Shown: piece after piece, positions 8,649-16,676 of the stretch
How positions within the stretch are numbered: position 1 is the first letter of the stretch
How the letters are laid out: every line of letters starts with the position of its first letter
Origin: Methylobacterium symbioticum
GTDB lineage: Bacteria > Pseudomonadota > Alphaproteobacteria > Rhizobiales > Beijerinckiaceae
Direction: 5' to 3'
Length of the DNA: 64,000 bases
NCBI RefSeq assembly: GCF_902141845.1
Contig: NZ_CABFPH010000005.1
Span: forward strand, 59,080 to 123,079
Position numbers and translations under genes: made by a program
The notes under the pieces: model-generated
Seen by the model: only the letters and a program-made list of their open reading frames with translations
Databases searched by the model: none
Told to the model about the DNA's origin: nothing

Positions 8649-9586
8649 CGTGCGGCTCCACCGGGCTCGGCTGGCAGCGTCAGGGCTGCGCGCGGACCAC
8701 CCGGAACCGTGCGGCGGGCCACCTCGCGCATCTGCGTGAGATCGATCACCGAGACGTCGTCCGAGAACCAGTTCGCCACGTAGGCGCGCCCCTCCGAGAC
8801 CGCGATCCCCTCGGGATAGCGGCCCACCGGAATCGTCGCCCGCAGAGCAAGGTCCGCATCGAGGACCGAGACCGAGGCGGATTCCTGGTTCGTCACCAGG
8901 ATCAGGTCGGCCTGCACCGCCACGCCGTAGGGACTGCGCCCGGCCGGGCGGGTCGCGAGCGCCGTCAGTGCGGCCGTGTCGATCGCCGTCAGGTCGTTGC
9001 TGCGGACATTCCCGACATAGAGGCGGCGCTCGTCCGGCGATAAGGCCAGCGCGAAGGGTGCCCGTCCCACGCCGATGCGGGCGAGCCGGGTCATCGTGGC
9101 GCCGTCCACGACCGCGACGGAATCGCTCCCGCGCTCGGCCACGAACAGGCGCCCAGCGCGGTCACGCACCAGCCCCGCCGGCTCCGGCCCCAGGGCGATC
9201 TCTGCCTCGACGGCCCCGCTCCGCGCATCGATCCGAACGAGCCGGCCGCCCTGCCAATCGCCAACGAACAGCGCGCGCCCATCCTCGGAGACCGCAAGGC
9301 CGAAGGGCTGGCCCGCGAAGGGCAGGCGCCGCAGCACGCGGCCGGTGCCAGCCTCCACAGCGCTGATCGCGCGCTGGTCGGGATGCGTCAGGTAGAGCGT
9401 CCCGTCAGGCGCGGCCGCGAGGGCGGCGGCCCCGGCCCCCACGGGTGCGGCCTCCGACGGCACATCGACCCGCGTCAGGGCGCCACCATCCTGGCTCGCG
9501 ACGTAGACCGCTGCTCCCGCTCGGAGAGGCAGGAGGACGAGGACGGCCGCGAGCGCCGGCCGGAGCGAGGCGCGAGCCCGTCTCAA
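8645..9586 (-). CDS. mxaE: MxaE, periplasmic YVTN-type beta-propeller protein
   Basis: A 313-residue exported protein. A signal peptide of about 25 residues ends near RAGAA, followed by six or seven repeats of about 42 residues with the YVTN pattern, for example RALFVGDWQGGRLVRID, RLFVAERGSDSVAVVD, RLYVGNVRSNDLTAID and RAYVANWFSDDVSVID. This is a beta-propeller fold seen in quinoprotein-associated and surface proteins. The position between mxaD and mxaH fits mxaE. The role in methanol oxidation is unclear; a scaffold for periplasmic assembly is a reasonable inference. It starts with TTG overlapping the mxaD stop (TTGA), an unusual start that the tight packing and the signal peptide support. 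Confidence 0.8.
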   Translation of the reverse strand: MRRARASLRPALAAVLVLLPLRAGAAVYVASQDGGALTRVDVPSEAAPVGAGAAALAAAPDGTLYLTHPDQRAISAVEAGTGRVLRRLPFAGQPFGLAVSEDGRALFVGDWQGGRLVRIDARSGAVEAEIALGPEPAGLVRDRAGRLFVAERGSDSVAVVDGATMTRLARIGVGRAPFALALSPDERRLYVGNVRSNDLTAIDTAALTALATRPAGRSPYGVAVQADLILVTNQESASVSVLDADLALRATIPVGRYPEGIAVSEGRAYVANWFSDDVSVIDLTQMREVARRTVPGGPRAALTLPAEPGGAAR

Positions 9587-10128
9587 GGCGCCGTCTTCCC
9601 CTCGGCCTTCGCCTTCAGGCCCCTGAGCCCGTCGCCGAGATAGCGCTCCATCGCCGCGCGCCCGGCGGCATCGCTCAATTCCTCAGGCGGCTCGTTGCCG
9701 GTGTCGCCCCGGTAGAAGCGCCCGGCCCAGGAGACCTTCGAGCCCGCGCCCTCCGGCGTCACCGTGAGCGTGGCGGAATAGGAAGAGACCGGCAGCGCCT
9801 TCAGGTCGGGCTCGCTCATCCGGTAGGAATAGGTCATCCCGTCGGCCTTCCACTCGTCGAGCCCTTCATCGAGAGTGCCGCCTCCCTTCAGGGTCACCTT
9901 CCGGCTCGCGCCCTCGCCATTGCCGCCGGTCGCCTCGACCTTCGCCACATCCGGATGCCAGGCGCCGATACCGCCGAAATCGCCGACGATCGTCCAGACT
10001 GCGGCCGGAGGCGCCGCGATGGTGATGGTCTGCTCGATCTTCTGCGGGGTCGGTCCGTGGGCAAGCGCCGCCGTGGCGGCGACGGCGAACAGGAGTGTCG
10101 GAAGCAACGCGGGACGTATCAGGCGCAT
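9583..10128 (-). CDS. mxaD: MxaD, periplasmic SRPBCC protein
   Basis: A 181-residue protein with a signal peptide ending near AALAHG and a single START/SRPBCC-like domain (ITIAAPPAAVWTIVGDFGGIGAWHPDVAKVEATGG near the N-terminus, YLGDGLRGLKA helix at the C-terminus). MxaD of Methylobacterium is reported to aid electron transfer between methanol dehydrogenase and cytochrome cL. The ATG at 10128 is preferred because AAAGG lies about 13 bases upstream; a TTG at 10140 would overlap the mxaL stop by 4 bases in the pattern of its neighbours and cannot be excluded. Confidence 0.88.
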   Translation of the reverse strand: MRLIRPALLPTLLFAVAATAALAHGPTPQKIEQTITIAAPPAAVWTIVGDFGGIGAWHPDVAKVEATGGNGEGASRKVTLKGGGTLDEGLDEWKADGMTYSYRMSEPDLKALPVSSYSATLTVTPEGAGSKVSWAGRFYRGDTGNEPPEELSDAAGRAAMERYLGDGLRGLKAKAEGKTAP

Positions 10129-10136
10129 GCAGTATC

Positions 10137-11126
10137 TCAAGCCTTTCGGGGAGTCAGGCGTCCGCTCAGGGCGCCGAAGGGGGCGGCCGTGAAGGCCGCG
10201 AGCACGAGGAGGAGGGCCGTCGCGCCGAGGAAGGGCCGCAGATCGAACCGGCCCGGCACGGGCCGGGCCGTCGCGGCGGCGCGCAGCGGAGCGTCGAGGG
10301 AGGCCGGCCCGTCGAGATGGGCGTAGGCGAGGCCGGTCCGGTTCGCGAGGTCCTTGAGATGATCCTCGCGCACCGAGGACAGATGCTCGCTGCCCTGCGC
10401 CGCAGCCGCGCCGAAGGGAGCATTGCGCGGGTTGTAGCCTTCGCGGGATTCGGCATCGGCCGGCGGCGGCCCGAACCGGTTCTCCTGCTGCACCTCGCTC
10501 TCGGCATAGAAGCCGATCTCACGGCCACGGTCGCTGAATTTCGGGATCGGCGCGAGCGCGTAGCCGCCCGCCCCGACGATCAAGCCCCGAACCGCCCCGG
10601 GCCTGCCCTCGAAGGGTGGGGTCTGCCCGCGTGGCAGCGGAGGAGCCTCCTGCCCGTCCGTAATGAAGACGAGGTCGGTGCCGATCTCGGCCGCCATCTC
10701 CACGGCACGGTAGAGGCCGGCGGAGACGCGGCTGTCAGCCTCCCAGGCCATGCGCCAGTCGAGGGCAGCGAGTGCGCCGTCGATGGGGGCGAAGCCGTCG
10801 CAGACCTCCACCGGGGCGAAGAGGAGGAACGGGCGGCGCTCCGTGAACAGGCCGAGCGCGAAACGCGATCCACAGGGCAAGCCGGCGAGCAGATGGCGCA
10901 GAGCCGCCTTGGCTGCCTCCAGCCGGCTCTGCGGCTGACCGCTTGCGGAATAGTCCCGCACATTCATGCTGCCGGTAATGTCGACGACGGCGAGCACCTG
11001 GACGCCATCGCGGGTCAGCGGCAGCGGTGGCACCACGAGAGCCGTGAGCACGAGCAGGATGGCGCCGGCAAGCATCCGGAAACGCCCGTCGCGAAGGTTG
11101 CACCGCCAGGGCAGGCGGGTCTTCAC
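10137..11126 (-). CDS. mxaL: MxaL, von Willebrand factor A-type maturation protein
   Basis: A 329-residue membrane-anchored protein. Hydrophobic segments at about 18-36 and about 295-315 flank a vWA domain in the periplasm. The metal-site motif reads DITGSMN, a DxTxS variant of the usual DxSxS, and VFITDGQE is the second conserved block. In Methylobacterium, mxaA, mxaK and mxaL are needed to insert calcium into methanol dehydrogenase. The start overlaps the mxaK stop (ATGA at 11123-11126). It pairs with MxaC, the other vWA protein of the cluster. Confidence 0.9.
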   Translation of the reverse strand: MKTRLPWRCNLRDGRFRMLAGAILLVLTALVVPPLPLTRDGVQVLAVVDITGSMNVRDYSASGQPQSRLEAAKAALRHLLAGLPCGSRFALGLFTERRPFLLFAPVEVCDGFAPIDGALAALDWRMAWEADSRVSAGLYRAVEMAAEIGTDLVFITDGQEAPPLPRGQTPPFEGRPGAVRGLIVGAGGYALAPIPKFSDRGREIGFYAESEVQQENRFGPPPADAESREGYNPRNAPFGAAAAQGSEHLSSVREDHLKDLANRTGLAYAHLDGPASLDAPLRAAATARPVPGRFDLRPFLGATALLLVLAAFTAAPFGALSGRLTPRKA

Positions 11127-11704
11127 GGCGCCCCTCGCGGCTGGCCGGGAATGTCCGTCCAGATCTTTTTCGGTTCCGCCTTCAGCTCGTCGCCGACCTG
11201 ACGGTCGACCTCGGGGAAGTCGCGGATGAGGCGAGAGGCGACATCGAGATTGAACTTGGCGTCCCAGAAATCCGGCCGGGCCTGGAGGGCGCGCCGATAC
11301 TCCTGCCGGGCGAGCACGATGAGCGGGCCGGCCGGATCGAGCTGACTGCGCTCGATCAGATCGAGGGCCCGGCGCAGGCGGGCATTGCCGAGTGCGTAGC
11401 GGGCACGGGCGAGCAGTGCCGGCGCCGCCCGGGTCTCAAGGGCGGCGACCAGGGGCTCCATCTCCTCGGTGGCGTCGCGATGGGCAAGGTACAGCACGCG
11501 CGCGAGGAGGAGTGGGGCCGGGGCGTCGGTCGCCACCGGCCGATCCCGGCCTGCTTCGAGGTCGGCGATCTCCCGGTTCGCCGCCGCGGCCCGCCAGGTC
11601 AGCACGGCGCCCGCGAGTGCCCCCGCGAGGAGCAGGACGGGCAGGGCGAGGAGGAGACCCGGCCGGAGGCGGGGCCAGGCGATATGGAAGGTGTCAGCGG
11701 GCAT
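11123..11704 (-). CDS. mxaK: MxaK, membrane protein for calcium insertion
   Basis: A 193-residue protein with one N-terminal membrane helix (about 16-37) and a soluble helical part that contains TPR-like stretches (LARARYALGNARLRRALDLIER; LARQEYRRALQARPDFWDAKFNLDVASRLI). This matches the MxaK type; the gene is needed for active methanol dehydrogenase, probably in calcium insertion with MxaA and MxaL. Unlike the flanking genes it does not overlap its upstream neighbour: 96 bases with a hairpin separate it from mxaC. Its stop overlaps the mxaL start. Confidence 0.88.
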   Translation of the reverse strand: MPADTFHIAWPRLRPGLLLALPVLLLAGALAGAVLTWRAAAANREIADLEAGRDRPVATDAPAPLLLARVLYLAHRDATEEMEPLVAALETRAAPALLARARYALGNARLRRALDLIERSQLDPAGPLIVLARQEYRRALQARPDFWDAKFNLDVASRLIRDFPEVDRQVGDELKAEPKKIWTDIPGQPRGAP

Positions 11705-11740
11705 GGCGGCCTGCTTCCGAAAAGGCGCGAGCTTCCCCCC

Positions 11741-11764
11741 TCCCCACCGGCCGGGGAGTGGGGA
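11741..11764 (-). other. hairpin in the mxaC-mxaK gap
   Basis: The 96-base gap between mxaC and mxaK is the only real break in the run of tightly packed genes from mxaR to mxaB. It contains TCCCCAC (11741-11747) and GTGGGGA (11758-11764), a 7-bp inverted repeat around a GC-rich 10-base centre that also holds CCGGCCGG. It could be an internal attenuator, an mRNA-processing site or an inserted intergenic repeat. Confidence 0.5.
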
Positions 11765-11800
11765 TGCGCGGCCTGTGAAGCGAGTTCGCGGTGAGGCACG

Positions 11801-12853
11801 TCACGCCGCCATCCTCCGCTCGGATCTACGGGCCGGCGGGGCCGCTCGGCCTTGGGCGAGATCCACTTCCGCCAGCTTGGCGAGGATCAGGAGGGTCAGC
11901 CCGAATACGGCGAGCCCGTAGGCCCAGCCCGCGAGGTCGCGCCGTGGGCGGAGCTCGACATAGGGGATGGGATCGCGCTCCAGCCCCTCGATCTCGCGGA
12001 TCGCAGCGGCGACGGCCTCCGGGCCCTCAGCCTCGAAGGCGCGGTAGGGGACGCCGAGGCTCTTGAAGAACAGGTCGAGATGGCGCTCCGGTGCCGCCTG
12101 CGGCGTGTCCTCGCCCGCCGGCCTGTCGGCGATGCCGGGCGAGCCCTTGGTGCGTAGAAACAGCCAGTAGAGATTCGGCCGGATCTTGGCGAAGGCGGCA
12201 CGTAGGGTCTCCTGCACGCGGGGGTCGATCACCGCCGCCCCGTCCGAGACCAGGAGCAGCACCCGCGACGCATCCCCGGACGCCGCACCGAACTGGCCGA
12301 GCGCCAGGGCGAGGCCGCGCGCCACGTTGGTGTAGTCGAGACCCGGCCTGTCGATCGCGGCGATCGCCGCCCGCACCGCCGCGTGCCGGTCGGTCATCGG
12401 CAGGACCAGCATCGGCGCCGTCGAGAAGGCGGTGACGGCAAAGAGGTCGTGCGCGCGGCTCCCGACGAAGTCGCCGAGGATGCGGCGCGAAGCGGCGGCC
12501 TTCGATTCCTCGGCGCCCGAGGGCTGCCGTCCGGCAAAGGTCTCGTTCATGCTGCCCGAGCGATCGATCAGCATCGAGACTTCGGCCCCGATCCCCGTCC
12601 GGGTGATGCGCTCGCCCGTCCGGTAGGGACCGCTGATGCCGATGACGAGCGCCGCCACTGCGAGGCAGCCGGCGGCGCCCAGCGCAGCGGCAAGCCCGCG
12701 CGAGAGTGCGTCCGGCGGCGCGGCGGCGAGATCAGCGAACGGGGTGCGACGGCGCGGCGTCGCGGCGAGTGGCAGCAGTGCGAGCGGCAGCAACCAGAGC
12801 AGCGTCGGTCGCTCGGCTCCGAACCGGACGAGATCGGCGAGAAGCGCGCTCAC
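11801..12853 (-). CDS. mxaC: MxaC, von Willebrand factor A-type membrane protein
   Basis: A 350-residue BatA-like protein. Two N-terminal hydrophobic segments (about 18-32 and 55-75), a vWA domain with an intact metal site (MLIDRSGSMNET, DxSxS) and VLLLVSDGAAV, and a C-terminal helix (GWAYGLAVFGLTLLILAKL). MxaC acts with MxaR and MxaS in maturation of methanol dehydrogenase. The start is GTG at 12853, overlapping the mxaA stop (GTGA); the longer frame upstream simply runs antisense-free over mxaA in another phase and has no support. Confidence 0.9.
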   Translation of the reverse strand: MSALLADLVRFGAERPTLLWLLPLALLPLAATPRRRTPFADLAAAPPDALSRGLAAALGAAGCLAVAALVIGISGPYRTGERITRTGIGAEVSMLIDRSGSMNETFAGRQPSGAEESKAAASRRILGDFVGSRAHDLFAVTAFSTAPMLVLPMTDRHAAVRAAIAAIDRPGLDYTNVARGLALALGQFGAASGDASRVLLLVSDGAAVIDPRVQETLRAAFAKIRPNLYWLFLRTKGSPGIADRPAGEDTPQAAPERHLDLFFKSLGVPYRAFEAEGPEAVAAAIREIEGLERDPIPYVELRPRRDLAGWAYGLAVFGLTLLILAKLAEVDLAQGRAAPPARRSERRMAA

Positions 12854-13758
12854 GCGGCGCGCTCCGCCACGGCGAGCTGGCGGGCGGTGGCCTCGGCCTC
12901 GGCAAGCGGCATCCGGCACCGCGCTTCGGCCACCGCGTTGCCGAAGAAGGCGAGCCGCGAGGCCGCGAAGAAGCGGGCGAGGTTGTCGGCCTGCGGCCGG
13001 TAGGCCGGGTGGCGGCCGAGGAAGGCGTCGAGGTCGTCGGCGAGCAGCCGGCTTCCGGCCTTCGCGTCGAGGCCGCGGTGGAGCGCCAGCAGCCCCTCGC
13101 GATAGCCGGCCTCGCTGTCCGGCTGCCGGGCGAGGGATCTCAGACGACGGGCCGCCTCGGCAAAGGCGCGGGCCGGGCGCGGCCGGAACGGCCACCAGGC
13201 CCGATCGCGGGCGAGCAGCAGCAGGGCGGGAAGCGCGAGGGCCGCCAGCGCCAGCGCCGCGGTGCGAGGCGGAGCGGGGTCCAGGCGGGGGCCTTGGCCG
13301 TCGGGCCGGAGGTACTCGGCCGGATCGGCGCGTCGCGCCGGCTGGACCTCGCGGATGGGCGAGACGCCAAGATTCCAGGCCGGCACCTGAATCGGTGCCG
13401 TGGTGGCGCCGTGGGTGTCGGCGCTCGTCAGCACGAGCGGAAAGCCCGGAACTTCCAGGGTCCGCGCGTCGATGGCAGCGTAGAAGGTCTGGTAGGTCAG
13501 GTGCAGGCGGTGGCGCGTGCCGGCCGTCTCGGTCTCCACGCGTCGCAGGTCCAGCCAGTAGGTCACCGGTCCGGGCTGCGGCAGGGAGGCTGCCTGGATC
13601 GTGAAGCCCGGCTCCGTCTCGACCTCGACGATGGCCTCGACGAGGTCACCGAGAAAATATCCGAACGTGCGCGGCACCCGCACCTCGACGGTGCGCGGCT
13701 GCGCCGTGGCCGACGCCGCGGCGAGCAGGATCAGCAGGCCGGCAAGCAGCGGGCGCAC
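12850..13758 (-). CDS. mxaA: MxaA, calcium-insertion protein
   Basis: A 302-residue protein with a signal peptide cleaved after about residue 19 (SATAQ), a periplasmic beta-rich domain (VEVRVPRTFGYFLGDLVEAIVEV) of about 150 residues, a single membrane helix (TAALALAALALPALLLLA) and a C-terminal cytoplasmic helical tail. This domain order and the place between mxaS and mxaC match MxaA, which is required for calcium-loaded, active methanol dehydrogenase. The gap to mxaS is 3 bases. Confidence 0.9.
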   Translation of the reverse strand: MRPLLAGLLILLAAASATAQPRTVEVRVPRTFGYFLGDLVEAIVEVETEPGFTIQAASLPQPGPVTYWLDLRRVETETAGTRHRLHLTYQTFYAAIDARTLEVPGFPLVLTSADTHGATTAPIQVPAWNLGVSPIREVQPARRADPAEYLRPDGQGPRLDPAPPRTAALALAALALPALLLLARDRAWWPFRPRPARAFAEAARRLRSLARQPDSEAGYREGLLALHRGLDAKAGSRLLADDLDAFLGRHPAYRPQADNLARFFAASRLAFFGNAVAEARCRMPLAEAEATARQLAVAERAA

Positions 13759-13761
13759 GCG

Positions 13762-14631
13762 TCAGCCTCCGAGCAGGTGGCGGCTGAGGGCCGCGGGATC
13801 GAAGCGCTCCGCGAGCCGGAACGGGGCGCGGCCGTGCCGGCGGGCGAGGCGGCCGAGCGCGGCGGTGCGCTCCGCTTCGCGCGCAAGCCAGCGCCTCTTC
13901 AAGGACGGCCGCATCAGGACGAGGCGTGTCCCCGCACCCTCCAGATCCTCCAGCTCGATCAGGCCCCAGTCCGGCAGCGCCTCCGCCTCCGCCGGATCCG
14001 CGAGGAGGACGGGCACGAGGTCGTGGAAGGCGAGCCCCGAAAAGACCTGCTCGAGGAGGGGCGGCGGCCAGCGGAAATCCGAGACGAGGAAGACGAGCTT
14101 CGGCCGGCCCGCGATGCGGGCGGCTGCCGCGCGAAGTCCCGCCGCGCTCGCCCCCGCTGGCATCGCCGCGCCGAGGCGGGCCGCGGCCGCCGCGGCGGTG
14201 GCCCGGCTGCGCGTCGCCGGCAGGGAGAACTCCTCGCGGATCCCGGAATCGCAGGCGATCAGGCCGAAGCCGTCGCCGATCCGTGTGGCCGAGGCCGCCA
14301 GGCTCTCGCAGAAGGCGCCCGCAAGCGCCATCCGGTCGCCGAGGCCGCGGAAGCGCATCGAGGCCGAGAGATCGACCAGCGCCCAGACCTCGACAGCGAC
14401 GCGCGCCTCGAAGCGGCGGACGTGGATCCCCTCGAACGGATCGCGCAGGGAGGCGCGGAGGTCGAGCCGGCGCGCGTCCGGCAGGCGCAGGAAGGGAACC
14501 TGATCCTTGAAGGTGCCGGGGCCGCCGGCATCCCGGCCGCGATGGGCACCGGCATGGTTTCCGCGCGCGCGCCAGCGCGGCAGGTAGATGATGTCGGCGC
14601 CCTTGCCCGCCTCCGCGCCTTCGCCGCTCAC
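13762..14631 (-). CDS. mxaS: MxaS, DUF58 protein
   Basis: A 289-residue cytoplasmic protein of the DUF58 family: the FEGIHVRRFEARVAVEVWALVDLSASM block carries the DPFEG-type motif and a DxSxS metal site of a vWA-like fold, followed by LVFLVSDFRW. DUF58 proteins are the standard partners of MoxR ATPases and vWA proteins. Here MxaR, MxaS, MxaC and MxaL form that set, working on methanol dehydrogenase. The start at 14631 overlaps the mxaR stop by 4 bases. Confidence 0.9.
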   Translation of the reverse strand: MSGEGAEAGKGADIIYLPRWRARGNHAGAHRGRDAGGPGTFKDQVPFLRLPDARRLDLRASLRDPFEGIHVRRFEARVAVEVWALVDLSASMRFRGLGDRMALAGAFCESLAASATRIGDGFGLIACDSGIREEFSLPATRSRATAAAAAARLGAAMPAGASAAGLRAAAARIAGRPKLVFLVSDFRWPPPLLEQVFSGLAFHDLVPVLLADPAEAEALPDWGLIELEDLEGAGTRLVLMRPSLKRRWLAREAERTAALGRLARRHGRAPFRLAERFDPAALSRHLLGG

Positions 14632-15662
14632 GGGGCCGGCACCGTCTCGAACAGCGCCCGGCAGAGCGCAGGCACGATCTCGGCGCGGCCCATCTCGTGA
14701 ATCGGTTCGAGGAAGACGCGGTGGGCCATCACCGGCGCGAAGACGGCGCGGATATCCTCCGGCACCAGCCAGTCCCGCTCCTCGAGCCAGGCGCGGACGC
14801 GGGCGGCGCGTACCAGGGCCGCGACGCCGCGGGGTGAGGCGCCGCCCTGGACGAGCCCGGCCATGTCGTCGATGCCGGGAAGCCGGATGCCGGCCGCGTG
14901 CGGGCGCACCAACGCCTCCCAGAGCGCGACCACGTAGGTCTCGATCGCCTCGCTCGCCCGCACGCCGTGCTGGATCGCCGCCGCGATGCCGGCGAGCGCC
15001 GCCGGATCGAGGATCCCGGTTTCGATCCCCGCCACGAGGCGGTCGGTGTCGTGGAAGCGCGGGTCGAAAGCGAGGGCCCGACGGGTGGCGGCGTCGCGCG
15101 GCGCCTCCATGCCGATCTCCATGAGGAAGCGGTCGCGGGCGGCGGCCGGCAGCTCGAAGGTCTCCTCGCGCTCGACCCGGTTGCGGTCGGCGAAGACCTG
15201 GAGGAGGGGGAAGCGGTACTCGCGGTTGAAGGCGGTGAGGCTGCGCTCGGCCATCAGGCGCAGGAGCAGGGCGTGCACCTGCGGCCGCGCCCGGTTGATC
15301 TCGTTGAAGAAGAAGATCGCGAGGTCTTCGGACGCTGCGAGCACCGGGCCGGGCTCGATGCGCGGGCGTCCGTCCTCGCCGAGATAGGTGTGGTAGACGA
15401 GGTCGGTCGGCATCATGTCGACCGTGCCCTCGACGCGCTCATAAGCTCCCCCCATCGCCCGCGCGACGGCGCGCAGCAGGGTGGTCTTGCCGACGCCGAC
15501 ATCGCCCTCCAGCAGGACGTGCCCCCGGGCGAAGACCGCGATCGTGACGAGCCGGATCACCGCCTCCTGGCCGAGCACGGCGCCCGCCAGCGCCGCCTCG
15601 AAGCGGCGGGCGGCGGCGCGCCAGTCGGTGAGCATCGCGTCGCCGCGGCGGATGTCGTTCAT
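14628..15662 (-). CDS. mxaR: MxaR, MoxR-type AAA+ ATPase
   Basis: A 344-residue MoxR ATPase. Walker A is GDVGVGKT at residues 53-60. Walker B reads AIFFFNEINRA, so the position normally held by Asp is Asn120, followed by the catalytic Glu121. Sensor 1 is in the stretch FPLLQVFADRNRVE. MoxR ATPases act as chaperone-like remodelers with vWA partners; this is the family namesake. The start at 15662 has GGAGG six bases upstream, and the longer frame (start 15710) lacks a ribosome site. A hairpin sits between mxaI and this gene. Confidence 0.92.
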   Translation of the reverse strand: MNDIRRGDAMLTDWRAAARRFEAALAGAVLGQEAVIRLVTIAVFARGHVLLEGDVGVGKTTLLRAVARAMGGAYERVEGTVDMMPTDLVYHTYLGEDGRPRIEPGPVLAASEDLAIFFFNEINRARPQVHALLLRLMAERSLTAFNREYRFPLLQVFADRNRVEREETFELPAAARDRFLMEIGMEAPRDAATRRALAFDPRFHDTDRLVAGIETGILDPAALAGIAAAIQHGVRASEAIETYVVALWEALVRPHAAGIRLPGIDDMAGLVQGGASPRGVAALVRAARVRAWLEERDWLVPEDIRAVFAPVMAHRVFLEPIHEMGRAEIVPALCRALFETVPAP

Positions 15663-15675
15663 GATGACCTCCGTG

Positions 15676-15700
15676 GCGCGCCCGCACAGGGCGGGCGCGC
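15676..15700 (-). other. 10-bp perfect stem-loop after mxaI
   Basis: In the 48-base gap between mxaI and mxaR, GCGCGCCCGC (15676-15685) and GCGGGCGCGC (15691-15700) form a perfect 10-bp GC stem with a 5-base loop. It lies just downstream of the mxaI stop and upstream of the mxaR ribosome site. It could partly terminate transcription or protect the 3' end of the abundant structural-gene message. Confidence 0.6.
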
Positions 15701-15710
15701 GGCGTCGCAC

Positions 15711-15992
15711 TCAGTTTGCGATCTTGGCGACGTCGTACTCGAACTTGCCGGTCTTCTTGGCGTTCTCGATGCGCTTCTTGTTGCGCTCCTCCATCGCCTT
15801 GATCGAATCGGCCTGCTTGTTGAGCTCCTTCGGATCGTGCTTGGGGTCGTACTTCGTGCCGGCGATCTTGTCCGGGAAGCCCGGCTTCGGCTCCCAGCAA
15901 TTGCCCGGCGCCTTGCACTTGGTGCCGTCATAGGCGAGCGCCGGCCCGGCAAGGACGAGGCTGGCGCCGAGGGCGAGGATCAGGGTGCGCAT
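15711..15992 (-). CDS. mxaI: MxaI, methanol dehydrogenase small subunit
   Basis: A 93-residue precursor. The signal peptide ends at about residue 20 (GPALA) and the mature 73 residues open YDGTKCKAPGNCWEPKPG, with the Cys pair (26 and 32) that forms the known disulfide. The rest is Lys-rich and helical, the arm that wraps around the large subunit. It is the beta chain of the periplasmic alpha2beta2 PQQ enzyme and is found only with calcium-type MxaF. AGGAGG lies seven bases before the ATG. Hairpins stand on both sides of the gene. Confidence 0.97.
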   Translation of the reverse strand: MRTLILALGASLVLAGPALAYDGTKCKAPGNCWEPKPGFPDKIAGTKYDPKHDPKELNKQADSIKAMEERNKKRIENAKKTGKFEYDVAKIAN

Positions 15993-16019
15993 GCGGTTTC
16001 CTCCTTGTGCGTTCTTCTT

Positions 16020-16036
16020 GCGCGCCGACGGCGCGC
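16020..16036 (-). other. GC palindrome between mxaG and mxaI
   Basis: GCGCGCCG and CGGCGCGC meet around a single base at 16020-16036, inside the 61-base mxaG-mxaI gap. A stem of six to seven pairs with a small loop can form, followed on the minus strand by AAGAAGAA. It is the third such GC hairpin in the F-J-G-I-R stretch. Confidence 0.5.
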
Positions 16037-16053
16037 GGCTTCCCGTCGGGCCC

Positions 16054-16644
16054 CTATTCCAGCGGCTTGCACTGGCCCTTGGCGTCCTGCGGGATCTTCT
16101 CGCCCTCCTTGTAGGGCGTGTAGGCCTTCTTCTGCTCGTCGTTGAGCCAGACGGCATCGCGGACGGGACCGGTGTAGAGATGCCGGATCCAGGCGATGGT
16201 CTGCAGCATCTCGTCCGGCGTCAGGTTCTCGTTGTGCGGGCCCATCATGCCGTTGGCGCCGCCGAAGATGGTCGAGAACAGGCCGACATCTTCGGTATTG
16301 GCGGGATAGGTCCAGTAATTGTCGTTCAGGCCGGGGCCGAGCTTGCCCTCCGCCAGATGCCCGTGGCAGCCCGAGCAGGAAGTCGCGAACAGGCTCTCGC
16401 CATTGCGCAGGCAGGACTTGTCGTCGATGTAGAGATTCTTGCCCGTCTGGAAGAAGGTCTTCACCGCCTCCGTATCGCGACCGCCTTCCTTACCCTGGCT
16501 GGTGTCGAGGGCCTCGCCTGTCACGGTGTTGCGGAAGACGATGCCCGTCTGGGGGCCGCCGCTCGGCTGAGCCACCGCGGCGAGACCGGCGCCGACGACG
16601 GAGAGACCGAAGACGGCAGCGAGCGTTTTCTTGGTATTGATCAT
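16054..16644 (-). CDS. mxaG: MxaG, cytochrome cL
   Basis: A 196-residue periplasmic c-type cytochrome with a signal peptide of about 25 residues and one heme site, CSGCH (Cys90, Cys93, His94). GGANGMMGPHNENL holds the probable axial Met (133 or 134). Length and the flanking sequence are those of cytochrome cL, the direct electron acceptor of methanol dehydrogenase. It lies between mxaJ and mxaI, as in other Methylobacterium clusters. The ATG at 16644 starts a typical Lys-Lys signal (MINTKKTLAAVFG). Confidence 0.96.
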   Translation of the reverse strand: MINTKKTLAAVFGLSVVGAGLAAVAQPSGGPQTGIVFRNTVTGEALDTSQGKEGGRDTEAVKTFFQTGKNLYIDDKSCLRNGESLFATSCSGCHGHLAEGKLGPGLNDNYWTYPANTEDVGLFSTIFGGANGMMGPHNENLTPDEMLQTIAWIRHLYTGPVRDAVWLNDEQKKAYTPYKEGEKIPQDAKGQCKPLE

Positions 16645-16676
16645 GCGGTTTTCCGGGTCGCTCTCGCGCGAGGGGA

